Part shown: in pieces, positions 20,443 to 31,678 of the stretch
Position numbering within the stretch: the first letter of the stretch is position 1
How the letters are laid out: each line of letters starts with the position of its first letter
DNA from: Strongyloides papillosus
Lineage: Eukaryota > Nematoda > Chromadorea > Rhabditida > Strongyloididae
Assembly: GCA_005656395.1 (NCBI GenBank)
Contig: SRSI01000046.1
Location: 682,001-746,000, forward strand
DNA length: 64,000 nucleotides
Direction of reading: 5' to 3'
Position numbers and translations under genes: made by a program
The notes under the pieces: generated by a model
Database searches by the model: none
Told to the model about the DNA's origin: nothing
Seen by the model: only the letters and a program-made list of their open reading frames with translations

Positions 20443-21732
20443 ATGGATGTGTTAAATTATAATGACAGTTATAGTTGTTTTGTCATATTTTTCACGTCAT
20501 TACTCATAGTATTTCATATTATTGTATGTGGAAAAAAGTCAAATTCAAAAGGCAAAGATACGGAACATGTCAATAAACTATCAACTGAAGAACTATCATC
20601 TTCTTCAAACACTCCAAATAACCGTCGAATACGTAGTCAGTTTTTACCTTTGCAAAGTAAAGTTAAGAATGTACATAATCAGTTAACACCAAAAAAATGT
20701 ATTGCTAAAAAAAATGAAAATAAACAGAGAACTGCAGATTCATTTGTATATTCAAATTATTATAAAACTCAAAATCAAGGTACTAAGAGCAAAGATGAAG
20801 ATAATAGAGTGTATCTAAGTAAAACTGTCTCAGATAGTAACTGCATGGACACTCAAGACGTAGGATATCAAGATGATGAAAATAACGAGAAAGAAAAGTT
20901 TAAGAATGAAACAAAAAACCTACTACTTGACGAAACTCAAGATGACCATGCAAATACAGAAAGAACAATTTCTTCATATGTAAATTTTAAATCTAACGTT
21001 CCATACATTCACCAACCATATAGCAATACTCGTTCTGTATCTGTATTAAGTGGTATATCTAAATTACCGACAGAATTAAGTACAAGAACCGCATACCAAA
21101 AAACAGATAATGATATAGGTAAATGTGATCCAAAAAATAAATCCGAAAAGAAAATTAGAAAAACATTTGAAGATAAAAATTTAAAAACAGCATACGAAAT
21201 GCCTTTAAATATTGCCTTACCAACACGTACCCCATCAACACTTTCAAAAAAAATAAATAATCAAGAGGAGAAAAAAAATAAGACAAATGATCCTATTCGT
21301 TCAAGTTACTCATTCGGATCAACTGTTAAAGAGACCGGTAACAAAAGAGAGGGTAAACATACTAAAGGAGGTTTTGATAGTACAGAAACATTACCACCAC
21401 CAACCTCTCTTCAAATACTGCAACGTCACTCAAATTTTGAATTAGATGATTTAACTGCAAAAGTGAGGATGGTGGGGGAAACACCAAAATTAGAGGAAGC
21501 TATTTTATTTAAAGATGATGATTCAATTATAGCAGCACTGAAATTGAAGCAAAATGCTCTGGTAAATAAAGAAAAAGACTTCAAGACTGGTAGTTGTGAA
21601 AATGCTAGGAGTAAAGACCTTAGTAAGGGAAAAACGAAAGTTAAAGAATATCCAAAACCAAGAAAAATTACAGAAGTTTATAAAAATGAAGAAATACTCA
21701 AAAAGATGGCCTTTAATAAAAATAATAATTAA
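20443..21732 (+). CDS. Unknown protein: N-terminal membrane anchor, disordered charged body
   Basis: A single exon encodes 429 residues. After a short polar start, a hydrophobic helix (about residues 12-29, FVIFFTSLLIVFHIIV) is followed directly by basic residues. The remaining 395 residues are rich in Lys, Asn, Ser, Thr and Glu with no predicted fold, which suggests an anchored cytoplasmic protein. I recognise no domain. The N-terminal plan resembles that of the PP1-like phosphatase gene at 26.2 kb (hydrophobic anchor, then a Lys/Ser/Asn-rich linker), but no clear sequence homology is visible. It lies 190 bp downstream of the Ig-like gene on the same strand. Confidence 0.65.
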   Translation: MDVLNYNDSYSCFVIFFTSLLIVFHIIVCGKKSNSKGKDTEHVNKLSTEELSSSSNTPNNRRIRSQFLPLQSKVKNVHNQLTPKKCIAKKNENKQRTADSFVYSNYYKTQNQGTKSKDEDNRVYLSKTVSDSNCMDTQDVGYQDDENNEKEKFKNETKNLLLDETQDDHANTERTISSYVNFKSNVPYIHQPYSNTRSVSVLSGISKLPTELSTRTAYQKTDNDIGKCDPKNKSEKKIRKTFEDKNLKTAYEMPLNIALPTRTPSTLSKKINNQEEKKNKTNDPIRSSYSFGSTVKETGNKREGKHTKGGFDSTETLPPPTSLQILQRHSNFELDDLTAKVRMVGETPKLEEAILFKDDDSIIAALKLKQNALVNKEKDFKTGSCENARSKDLSKGKTKVKEYPKPRKITEVYKNEEILKKMAFNKNNN

Positions 21733-22116
21733 TTATATTGATTAGAATATTACTTTTATACTAAAATTTAAAAATGTACTCAAAGTGAATAAAACAAATT
21801 AAGATTAACTTTCACCATGTATTACAATTTATAGACTTTTATATACAAGAGAATATAATTACAAACTATAAAAAAAAGGTATATTAGTTGATTTAAAACT
21901 CCTTCCTTTAAATTTTAGATGTTGCCCTCAGGAAAGAATATTAAAAACAACTAATAAAATAGGTAAAAATTTAATATTACAATTTCACTTAGTACAGTAG
22001 ATTCTTAAGGCAAAGTTAAAAAGAAATTACCGGTATTAATATAAGAAAATTCATATCACTAGTAAAAAAATTTGGTAGAAAAAATTGGAAAATAAAAGTA
22101 AAAAAACCACAATGAA
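21733..22116. other. Convergent 3' UTR region
   Basis: About 380 bases lie between the stop codons of the membrane-anchored gene and Nup35. They are AT-rich, with nothing recognisable beyond presumed 3' UTRs. Confidence 0.4.
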
Positions 22117-22972
22117 TTAATAAAGTAAGAAATTAACAATTTTTTGAAACATTGAATTCTCCCCTTGATCTTCACGTGTTTCACGAGATTGGGGGTTATT
22201 AAACTTTCTACACTCAGCTAATGGTGTATTGATCTTTGGTTTCTCAATAGATGGTTGAGGTACATCATCTATTAATTCAGATTCAGTCTTTAAAAAATCC
22301 TAAAAAAAAAAAACTAACTAGAAAAAAATTAACCAAACATACTAGATTATAACATTCCTGTACACCAATAAGTACATTATCATTAACAAAAAAACTTCCC
22401 ATTTCAATAACCTTTAGTGAACAATTAATATTTGAATACTTGACATGTAGAAATGTACACTCACTACGGTGTGTAACTTTGACAATATTTCCAAAAGTTT
22501 TCAATTTATCTAGTACTGCCTTCTTATTATTATCATTAAAACCGAAAACGAGGACCCAATACTTCTCCTCTGATAAATCTTCTTGGTTATTCAAAAAACC
22601 ATTACCACTGCTTGATTTCATTTGTAGTGTATGAGATCTCGTCAAAGTACCAGTTCCATTAAAAGTCACCTTTTTCTTCCTATTGACATTTAACTCGCTA
22701 TCATAACAATCATCATCAAGAGATATTATTGGAGGCCTTGAATGACTTTTTTTTAGAGGTTCTCCACAATAGCGAAATTTATTTGGGAATAGAAAATCTG
22801 GTAAATTATTCGATGGGAGTCGGCTATCATTACCAAAATCTATTCCATTATCTCTATTCTCGGAGACTGTTGAGAAATTTCCAAAATTACTGGAATAGTC
22901 ATTAAATTTGTCACGTAGACTTTCTTTTGGTGGTTTAGAATGTAAGTCATTTATACTACGAAACATTTTCAT
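22117..22972 (-). CDS. npp-19: Nucleoporin Nup35/Nup53 (RRM-Nup35 type)
   Basis: Exons 22343-22972 and 22117-22299 (43-bp intron) encode 270 residues, short for the family. Residues about 137-210 form an atypical RRM (YWVLVFGF...FGNIVK...FLHVKYS...LIGVQEC), as in the dimerising Nup35 domain, which lacks RNA-binding residues. Upstream is FLFPNKFRY and a Ser/Asn-rich tract; downstream is an acidic linker. The protein ends MFQKIVNFLLY, an amphipathic hydrophobic stretch in the place of the membrane-binding C-terminal helix of Nup53. The protein should sit in the inner ring of the nuclear pore. An AG 8 bases before the ATG (22981-22982) fits a trans-splice acceptor. Confidence 0.82.
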
Positions 22973-23276
22973 CCAAAAATCTAAAATGAAACAGAAAATT
23001 AGAAAATGATGACAGAGAAACTATTAAGTACAAAAGATTGTGAGAGGGTAAATATGATGATGACAAAATTGAAATCATGAAATAACGAAATGACAAACCA
23101 TTTTCCGTATAAAAAATCTGCACAAATGACATTACTACTCTTGAAACGATTTTTTATGTATTAAATGAATAGTGTACTTATGATACTCTATTAAAGTGAT
23201 AAGTAAATTTGGTAATTTATAAAAAAACAGTTTATTTAAAATTATTAATCTTTACACTTGTTTTATAAAATGATTA
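22973..23276. other. Intergenic DNA upstream of Nup35
   Basis: About 300 bases with the Nup35 promoter/trans-splice region and the 3' UTR of the next minus-strand gene. Nothing else was seen. Confidence 0.4.
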
Positions 23277-24137
23277 TTAATTACATCCAATTCCTCTTAC
23301 CGCAACACAACAACTAGAAATACTGTCTTTCAATGAATTTTTCAATCTTGTACAGGCACTACTTCTACTCAACTTATCATATTTTGTGAGACCTTGATAA
23401 GTTATTCTAACGTATTCACTGCACCATTCAGGGTCGGAGTTTGCACAATTAGCATTTTCTTGATCTCTTAGTAATATTTGGTTTGTAGCATTGATTTGAG
23501 ATACATTTTCTTGTGTTATGTTTGTTCGATACGGGTAGTACATTAATGTACCATTGTTACTTGTTGAATCTCGTAGTACTCCATTATTTGTTGAGGTTCC
23601 TGATGTACCTGTATTTTGTGGATCATATAATCTATAATCTTGTAGAACATCACTGTTATCATCAAAAAGAAGTCGTTGATTAGCGTATGCTGTACCAGCA
23701 TATATATCACTTCCTGGAATAGCTTGTCTTTTGGATCGTTGAATTATTGGTGGTGGAGTATATTGTTGAGGGTTACCGTTTATTGTATAACTGTCACTAG
23801 GATTAGATCTATAATCATAGCCATATATATTATTTGTAAATGTCATTCCTGCAGTTGGATCAGGATTCAATGCATAACTTTGTTGAATTCTCTGGTAATT
23901 CATTTCATTTTGTTGTTCATCAGTTAGTGGTGATGAATTGCTTGAAAAAGACGAAGGAGAAGAAGATGAATCATATTGTCTACTTGTACCACTTGATGAA
24001 ATTCCAGTAGTTGTTCGATTAGAATATTCATCATACAATGTTAAATTTAAAAACTTAAGATTTGGATTCTCAACTTCTACTTGACAATAGGTAGTATATA
24101 CAAGGAAATTTACTAAAAATAATACAAATGTTGTCAT
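23277..24137 (-). CDS. Secreted Ser/Asn/Tyr-rich protein with six-Cys C-terminal domain
   Basis: A single exon encodes 286 residues. A signal peptide (MTTFVLFLVNFLVYTTYCQ) is followed by a long low-complexity Ser/Asn/Gly/Tyr-rich region. A basic RSKR site near residue 137 looks like a furin-type processing point. The last 60 residues hold six Cys (C-x7-C-x20-C-x14-CC-x7-C or close), which fits a small disulphide-bonded domain. I recognise no family. A secreted, possibly processed extracellular protein is inferred. A TATATA element (24179-24187) sits about 45 bases upstream of the ATG. Confidence 0.65.
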   Translation of the reverse strand: MTTFVLFLVNFLVYTTYCQVEVENPNLKFLNLTLYDEYSNRTTTGISSSGTSRQYDSSSSPSSFSSNSSPLTDEQQNEMNYQRIQQSYALNPDPTAGMTFTNNIYGYDYRSNPSDSYTINGNPQQYTPPPIIQRSKRQAIPGSDIYAGTAYANQRLLFDDNSDVLQDYRLYDPQNTGTSGTSTNNGVLRDSTSNNGTLMYYPYRTNITQENVSQINATNQILLRDQENANCANSDPEWCSEYVRITYQGLTKYDKLSRSSACTRLKNSLKDSISSCCVAVRGIGCN

Positions 24138-24178
24138 AATTTAAAATATGAAGTAACTTTCACTTTAAAATAACCCAA

Positions 24179-24187
24179 TTATATATA
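24179..24187 (-). promoter_or_regulatory. TATA-like element
   Basis: CTATATATAA on the minus strand lies about 45 bases upstream of the ATG of the secreted-protein gene, in a position suitable for a core promoter with a short 5' UTR. AT-rich background makes chance occurrence likely. Confidence 0.3.
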
Positions 24188-25059
24188 GAATCATACATAT
24201 GCCGGGAGGCTAGTTTTTTTTTCATTGTATATGTTCCGTAAATAAACTTTCTAAATATTTATATTATTTTAAGTCTATTGACTTCCCTTCTTAATTTTTT
24301 ACTAATACTAATCAACAAATTTTTTAATCACTCTAATAATATAAAGAGTAAAAATAAATGCAGTTGAAAGTTGGTAACCTTGTGAAAATATAATATATAG
24401 AGGGTAAATAAAAAAAATTACTTTGGTAAGTTGATTTAATATTACACCTATACAAAAGTTTGAGTCATTCATTAAACAGAGATAATGTACTTTTTTTTTC
24501 TATCATTACTTTTAAAATTTAACGTCATTTTTGCATGTGAAATTTAGAATCATTTTAAGTATTCCTGAACAATCAAAAATAATATTAAAATTTAACGTTA
24601 TATTTTATTTTATTCTCCTTTTGAAGGTAATTGAAATTGGAAGCACAGCTGGATGTAGTGAAAAGTATTTAAGTAATTTTTTGATGATCTCTAAATCATA
24701 AATATTTTATCATATATGATTTTTTTTCTTCTTTAATTTTTTATCTAAATAATAACAATCACTTAGGTTTTTTTAATCCAATAAATTAATCTACATTCTT
24801 TTCGTCATAACTTACTACATAATTTTTTTTAATATTACTATATTTACAAAATTAAGAAATGATTTTTTGATGTTGGCATAAATTAAATAATTTTCTTAAT
24901 TTCTGTAACCTTTAACATTCCATTATTTTGTTTCCCTGTCTTTTTTGTTATCATTATTCATTGTTATTTTAATTAGTGTCATTTGTAATACTTTTCTAAT
25001 ATACAACAGGTATAGTTATTGATAAATTTATAATTAATATATATTTTTTTTCACTTATT
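24188..25059. other. Divergent intergenic region
   Basis: About 870 bases between two divergent genes. AT-rich; no gene or repeat was seen. Presumed promoters on both sides. Confidence 0.4.
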
Positions 25060-26010
25060 ATGAAGGGAGATTTATATAATGATTATAATATGAATGATAA
25101 TTATTATTTGAATGATAAAAAACTTTTTTATGATCCAAATTCATTTTTTAAATTACATTATAATCAAAGATCAAAAAGTTATAATATTGATAATAGAGAA
25201 TCCCATCAAGATAGGATATTTAATTATTCTCCTAATTATGATAATGAAGATTATTCTATTTTTAAAAGAAATGCTATATCACATTCAACACTTCCTACTA
25301 AGTATTTTTCTGACTATACAAATAATAATGGAGGAAATAGAAAATTTATTAAAAAGTCATTCAACAACTCTATTCGATTTGCTCCAACAACTACAACAAT
25401 TGATGGTGCTAACAGATTACACTCAAGACCCCTTAATTCAAGTGATCCATACCTAAAAGATTTTTACTCAAATGATTCATCACAATGGAAATTACACCAT
25501 AATAACAACTTCAGATCATTTCCGTTTTTTAAAAAAAATGAAAACGAAAGATACAGGAGTTATGATAATATTTCATCAAACCAAAAAAGTAGACCTATCA
25601 ATTTGTATAATAATTCTCCCAGAAATTTATTTAGATATATTTACACTGAACCTCGTCATGAAGTACACCAAAATCATTTAAATAAACATACTGGTGACAT
25701 GTTAAATGTTGATTATGCTAATAGAAAGGAGTCTCCTAATTTTTATAATATAACACCTATTTTAAATAACGATTGTGAAGAAATATACAATCACAAGGAA
25801 AATGGAATATCAAGAAGGAAGAAAAGTATTACGAAACAGTATATGGTTTATTTTTGTTGTCTCTCCTTTAAATGGCCTCCATGGAGAATAGAACCATTAA
25901 TGGAGGAGGATACTAAAAACAACAAAATGAGGGGACCAATTAATAGTCAATTAACTAGAAGCAGAGACAAATATAACGGAAATAATATAAAATTAACAAG
26001 ACAAATATAA
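25060..26010 (+). CDS. Unknown Asn/Tyr/Ser-rich protein
   Basis: A single exon encodes 316 residues, very rich in Asn, Tyr, Ser, Asp and Lys, with no signal peptide or membrane helix. Near the C-terminus is YMVYFCCLSFKWPPWRIEPL, the only hydrophobic, Trp/Cys-bearing part, which could be an acylated or docking segment. I recognise no domain. The last codons and the stop lie inside a 34-bp tandem duplication (25965-26032), so the present C-terminus was created or changed by that duplication. It is followed 150 bp later by the PP1-like gene on the same strand. Confidence 0.6.
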   Translation: MKGDLYNDYNMNDNYYLNDKKLFYDPNSFFKLHYNQRSKSYNIDNRESHQDRIFNYSPNYDNEDYSIFKRNAISHSTLPTKYFSDYTNNNGGNRKFIKKSFNNSIRFAPTTTTIDGANRLHSRPLNSSDPYLKDFYSNDSSQWKLHHNNNFRSFPFFKKNENERYRSYDNISSNQKSRPINLYNNSPRNLFRYIYTEPRHEVHQNHLNKHTGDMLNVDYANRKESPNFYNITPILNNDCEEIYNHKENGISRRKKSITKQYMVYFCCLSFKWPPWRIEPLMEEDTKNNKMRGPINSQLTRSRDKYNGNNIKLTRQI

Positions 26011-26032
26011 CGGAAATAATATAAAATTAACA
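25965..26032. repeat. 34-bp perfect tandem duplication across a stop codon
   Basis: Two adjacent identical 34-bp units (25965-25998 and 25999-26032; each starts AGACAAATATAACGG) are followed by the first six bases of a third. Because 34 is not a multiple of three, the second copy is read in a new frame and supplies the TAA at 26008-26010. Confidence 0.9.
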
Positions 26033-26161
26033 AGACAATTATATATGAATAAATAAAAATAAATATTTAAATTTTTTTATACAAAAATACGTTAAAAATA
26101 TTATAATCATTTTTTATTAGCTTAAATAAAATTGTATGTGCATATTTTTTTGTCAAATGAG

Positions 26162-27886
26162 ATGATTACCTTCGAAAATTTCAGTTATTTTTTATTTTTT
26201 CATAAATATGGATATATTTTTATAATATCAATTATTACTCCATTTATCTTATTATTTTGTACCTCTGGAAAACCAAGAAGTATAAATGATACTCAGACAT
26301 TAGGGGACAGAAAGAATAATTCATTAGAAAATTTAAATTCATTTGGTGGAAAAGGAAACAGTTCATCTCCAAAATCAATAGCTGCTGATGATAAAATGTC
26401 TAAAAAAAATTTAAATAAAATAAAAAAAATACGCAAATCAATGGATGAAAAAATGATGGAGGAGACAGCTACAGATGATAATAATAATATATCAAATTGT
26501 GAGGATGATGAAAAGAAAGGAGATAGAAAAAAACTTAAGGATAAATCAAAAGTATCACTAGAACAGAGTACAGCAAGTATTAATGTACTTAAAGATAGCG
26601 TAACATGTTCTAAAGATTTTAATAATGAGGAGGTATTAAGTGTTAATTCAGTAATGTCAGTAATTCAAGTTGAACGTATCCTTGATGGTATAGAATATTA
26701 TAAAGATAGAAAACTTTTTGAAAAAATTACCTCAAAAAATAAGCCTACTTTTGCTCAAACAATAACATACACAACCAATGATGATGTTACACTTTCTGGA
26801 GCCATTAAAGATAATATAAATGGTGGAGATGATGAGGTACTATCAAACCTATCAACAAAAACAGATTTATTAAGTAGAATGATATTAAATGGGCCTAAAA
26901 AATTTTTGTTTAACTATGGTGAATTATTGAACCTCCTTTCAAGTGCTACAAAAATATTTGAAAATGAAAATTCATTATTAACATCTCCTCTACCATGTGT
27001 TGTTTATGGTGATATACATGGACAATATTCAGATTTATTTCGGTGGTTTCAGATCAATGGATGGCCATACAATACCAGAAGTGTCTTTTTAGGTGATTTT
27101 GTTGATCGTGGTACACATGGTATTGAAGTCATTGCGTTATTATGTGCTTTTAAAGTAAAATTTCCAAAAAATATTTATATTGTTAGAGGAAACCATGAAG
27201 AGGAGGCATTAAATAAATATTACAGTTTCTATGATGAAGTATTATTACGTTTTGGTAAGGAAAGTGGTGAAGAAATGTACAAGGCATTTAGAAAGCTATT
27301 TTCATTCCTTCCATTATCAGTTCTGATAGGAAAAAAAATTCTAGGAATGCATGGGGGATTATCACCAAAATTAACGTCACTCAAATGTATTCAAGATATC
27401 AAGAGACCTATTAATAACTTCAAAATTAATACATTAGCATGTGATTTAGTTTGGTCTGATCCAAATAATGCATCTAAAAACTCAGGATATCTACCAAATT
27501 TTAATCGTGACCCAATAAATAGTATTGGACAACTATTTGGTAAAAAAGCAATTGATGAGACTTTTAAACTGTTAAATATTGATATGGTTATACGTGGCCA
27601 TCAAGTACCATTAAAAGGAAGTTCTCTATACTCTGATGGCAAAATAATGACACTATTCTCGGCTCCAGGGTATCGTGGAAAGTCAGAGGAAACAATTAAC
27701 TGTGGAGGAAGCTGTTATATCAATGAGGATTTCGTAATTACATTGAAAAAAATTAAAGTAACAAAACAATATAGAGATAATAGGAGAGCTGAAGTTCTTT
27801 TGCAAATGAAGAGAAGGAAATTAAGTATAAAGATGGCAAATAAATGTGACTCGGAGTCAGAGAAAAGTGATTCACAAAGAGTCTAA
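26162..27886 (+). CDS. Membrane-anchored PP1-like serine/threonine phosphatase
   Basis: A single exon encodes 574 residues from the first ATG (26162). Residues about 15-40 are strongly hydrophobic (YIFIISIITPFILLF), followed by a long Lys/Ser/Asn/Asp-rich linker. The last ~320 residues form a PPP-family catalytic domain with every metal and active-site motif: GDIHGQ, GDFVDRG, RGNHE, HGGLSP and RGHQV...SAPGY. The best resemblance is to the PP1 group. The unusual part is the anchor: normal PP1 is soluble and targeted by regulatory subunits, whereas this one carries its own membrane segment. Nematodes have many divergent PP1-like genes, often with male-germline expression; that role is inference only. 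AATAAA lies at 27946-27951. Confidence 0.88.
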   Translation: MITFENFSYFLFFHKYGYIFIISIITPFILLFCTSGKPRSINDTQTLGDRKNNSLENLNSFGGKGNSSSPKSIAADDKMSKKNLNKIKKIRKSMDEKMMEETATDDNNNISNCEDDEKKGDRKKLKDKSKVSLEQSTASINVLKDSVTCSKDFNNEEVLSVNSVMSVIQVERILDGIEYYKDRKLFEKITSKNKPTFAQTITYTTNDDVTLSGAIKDNINGGDDEVLSNLSTKTDLLSRMILNGPKKFLFNYGELLNLLSSATKIFENENSLLTSPLPCVVYGDIHGQYSDLFRWFQINGWPYNTRSVFLGDFVDRGTHGIEVIALLCAFKVKFPKNIYIVRGNHEEEALNKYYSFYDEVLLRFGKESGEEMYKAFRKLFSFLPLSVLIGKKILGMHGGLSPKLTSLKCIQDIKRPINNFKINTLACDLVWSDPNNASKNSGYLPNFNRDPINSIGQLFGKKAIDETFKLLNIDMVIRGHQVPLKGSSLYSDGKIMTLFSAPGYRGKSEETINCGGSCYINEDFVITLKKIKVTKQYRDNRRAEVLLQMKRRKLSIKMANKCDSESEKSDSQRV

Positions 27887-27945
27887 ATTGATAATAAAGA
27901 AATCCCATTATTAAGATGGTTATGAAATAATGTTGCATATATAGT

Positions 27946-27951
27946 AATAAA
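27946..27951 (+). terminator. Poly(A) signal of the PP1-like gene
   Basis: AATAAA begins 60 bases after the stop codon, a usual distance for a short nematode 3' UTR. Confidence 0.4.
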
Positions 27952-28142
27952 TTCATACTAACGACCTATTTTAACATATTACAAAACATTTTATCATCTT
28001 CGAATTTTAGTCAATAAAATTAATAAAAAATAGCTAATTAATTAATATTTAATTATATCCGTTTAATATTATACATTATATTTAATTAGATAAATGATTA
28101 ATAAATAAAAAGGAAAGTTAAAAAACACATTTATTAATTTTA

Positions 28143-29575
28143 TTATGGCAATCTAAGTAAGACTTTGTAATTACTTTCTAATTTTTTAAAATACTCGGAA
28201 ATATTATTAGATACATCAAAATTATTGCCTTCCTCATACCACTTTAATTTTCCGTTAAGACACTCCTCAAAAATATAATAATTATTAGGTTTTCCAAATA
28301 AATAAGTTAATTTCTTTATTTGCCTCTGAAATTTATCATTTACCAAATCATCTTCATTCTCCACAGCAATTACCACACTTGACAAGACAAAGTACCCTTT
28401 CGAGGTTACATATTTTCTTAAAAAATCTTTATAAAGTTTTTTGGATGTAAATTGTAAACTACTATCATGGTTTATTTTATATTCAGGACAATCGATTAGT
28501 GTTATTTTATAAGGTAAATTTGTATTGTTAAATTCATAAATACATATTTCTTTGCATTTGTTTACTCCGTAGATTTTGTCAATGAAAAAATTCCTCACGT
28601 CTTTATTTATCCATTGATAGAGAAAGTAAAAAATTTGATTTATAAACATTGATTTATTTGAATTTTCCATACCGAAAATTAGAATGTTCTATAAAAAAAT
28701 TGTTAGAAATTTAAAAGTTTTATTACCTTATCATCAAATGAATTACTTTGACTTCCACCAATGACAACTTTTTTTATCATTGTATGACAACATACTGTTT
28801 CTTTAATTGCCAATGAATTATTCACAATTATTAACCTCTCGAGTGGTTGGATATTTAAATCATATGATTTTTTATAATCTACACTCTTTAAATTATCTTT
28901 CCTAACACACATTAATGAATCTTTTACATTCCTTCCGTAACATTTTACATTTGTGGATAGTAATTTTGTTGAAAATAAAATATCTGGTATAATAAATGAA
29001 TAGAATAGATTTTTAAATTGATTATAAATTAGTATTGTATTTCTTTTATTTACATTTAAAAGATATTTTAATGGTATATCATTTAAAAATATTATTCCTC
29101 CATTTTGTTTATCTCTTTTTTTAAATATATCCCCATTCATATAAATATTTTGATTTATATTATTAATTGGTTTTAAGTGAAAATACATATTATAATACAC
29201 TTTTAATAGATAATTAGTTTTTTCATTGTTTAATCTAATTTCTGATACTTTAGAAAGGGTATCAAAATTGAAATGGCCTCCTTTGCATTCTTTATTAATT
29301 TGACTTCTTATTATGCTTCCATTACAATTTTCCTTATAAAAAATTCTTTCTAAATATTTCTTAGTTTCTATTATAATATCAAAACGAATTTTATCATTAC
29401 AAGATTCATCCATAAGTACTTCATTTTCTTTGTTAAAATTTTTTTTACCCTCTAGATAATTCTCACTTTGAAGAGGAAATTTCTCTTTAGTTACTTTAAA
29501 TCTACAATGTAAACATTTATGATTGACATTTTCATGCTCAATGTAACAATCATTTCTAATATTAGAATTCACCAT
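28143..29575 (-). CDS. GTPase-like protein with degenerate P-loop
   Basis: Exons 28727-29575 and 28143-28688 (38-bp intron) encode 464 residues. Skipping the intron joins SFDDK to NILIFGMENSNKSMFINQIFYFL. This has the shape of a Walker A strand-loop-helix, but the usual GxxxxGKS reads G-M-E-N-S-N-K-S. Some 45 residues later ITLIDCPEY stands where GTPases have a DTPG switch II motif. This resembles nematode G-domain proteins of the AIG1/septin-like kind, with altered nucleotide-binding residues. The N-terminal 285 residues are Asn/Lys/Ile-rich; they include a CLHC pair near the start and have no recognised fold. Function is unknown. Nucleotide binding may be lost. Confidence 0.6.
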
Positions 29576-31678
29576 AAAAAAATAAAATAGTATTTTAATA
29601 ATAAATTAAAAATACCATTGTTGTTTTTTTACCTATTTATATACACATAAGTTTTATTTGATAAAAATTTGATTAGATAGCACTTTTTAGGAATGTTTAT
29701 ATACTTAATTTTCTGTTTATCCACATCATAAAATTAAATTATGTAAATGTATAAAAATAAAAAAAAATTACAGTATCAGTTTATTTATATTTGAATTATC
29801 TGAAAATATTAAACTATATTAATTTATTTTATTCATCATCCTAATAATATTATACCATTCTTAAATCATTTTATCTTTTTGTTTTCATGGTAACCTATTA
29901 TCTTGATTGTAATAAAAATATATAAACAAATATATTTAAATTTTAAATATGGTTAGATGAGTTATTATTGCATATTTATAGATGTACTTTTGTCTCATAT
30001 CATTTACATATAGATAAAGACAATTTCATTCATATAATTTCTTGGTAAATAATAAAATTGCTTTTTATAATATTTTAAATGTCCAAAAATTAACAAAAAA
30101 CAAATTCCAAGGAAATATTTCTTTTAAAATCTGATTCATTATTTATAAATAACTTTACAAAATCAAAAACATCGGATAACATATCAATTTCCTCTTGAAT
30201 TTTATCATAAATTTTCTTAAATATATTGAATGTACTTTATAAGTCATTGAATTTAGTTTTTATAAAAACTATGATTCATCATTAGGTCTATGTAGAAAAT
30301 ATTATACGATCTACCAAGTGCCTCTATATTTAACAAATTTTACATACCATTAATTGTACTTTTTTCTAGAAGTTTGAGAACATAGATAAGTTTACCACAT
30401 ATATTTGATGTCAATTGAAAAAGTTTACTCCAGTATATATGTATTTTTTTTTCAATTAGACATTGCATTTTTAGCAAAGTAGCTTTAATCCAAAAGTACC
30501 ACTTATTATAACACGTCATGATAAGATTATTTTTTTAACATTTATCTACAAAATTCTTATTATTATTAACATTACATCTGTTACAAAAATAGTGAGTTCA
30601 TTTTATTTAATCAAATGTAAATTATTTTTATGGTGTTTTAAATTTAAAATGGCGTGATTTATATAATTCTGTTATTAAATAAATTACATATATATAATGA
30701 CATTTAAGTATCATTTTTTTATTATTATCATTGATGACTATCAGAGAGTTGTTTTTTTTATTTAATCTTCTTCTGGATTATTACTTCTCATTCTTACAAT
30801 TATACATGAAACTTTTCATTAAAGATCTCTTATTTGATACATTCATTTCTTTATATTTAACTATTTAATCACTAAAAATTGATAATATTATTATATATAA
30901 AATTTCTTTATCCAACATATTAAAATTTTCATCATATTAAATGAGTTGTTATAAATCTTCTTTTTAGTATCAGTGTATGTCAAAGTTAAATATCATATAT
31001 ACATAATTTCTTATCACTATTCAGTGCGCAATTATATAACAATAAGTTTTATAAGCTTCTTTTTTAACAGGCAAATAAATTTTACTATATTTAAAATTTA
31101 TGTCTATTAATAAAAAGTGTTGTATTGGTAGTTACGTTTCTATCACTATGACTTCAATGGATTAAAACTTTTACATTTACAAGCAATTTTTAATTATTAT
31201 ATTTACCTTTCATAATGTTATTCCTAATTTTCTTCACATAAATCGTATTAATTTTTAATAACTTATGTCTATATACACCTTTAAAAGATACCCAATAAAT
31301 GAAAATAAATATATTATTATTTCTTACATCTATATCCAAATGTATATTATTATTACAATTTTATAATTATGAGCAAAAAAAGGAAATGTATTTTTAGAAA
31401 CTACTTTTGTAATTCCCCGCCTCAAATGTAGACAAATAAGTCACATCCTTTTTTTAAATATATTTATTAAATATCTATTAAAATGACAATATTTAAATTA
31501 AACTTATTGTAAATATTTTTCTTAAGAAGAATTTTGTATATTTATTTTGAAAATTCGCACTTGTTTACCTCAATATATTATTTCACTCAATTTTAATATG
31601 CATATCACTTTTTGAATGTACACATTATGCTAAATTTATAATATAAAATATGTGTTTTTTAGAAGATTATCTTAGAGG
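29576..31678. other. AT-rich intergenic region
   Basis: About 2.1 kb between divergent genes. Extremely AT-rich with long A and T runs. No gene, repeat copy or RNA was identified. Confidence 0.5.
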
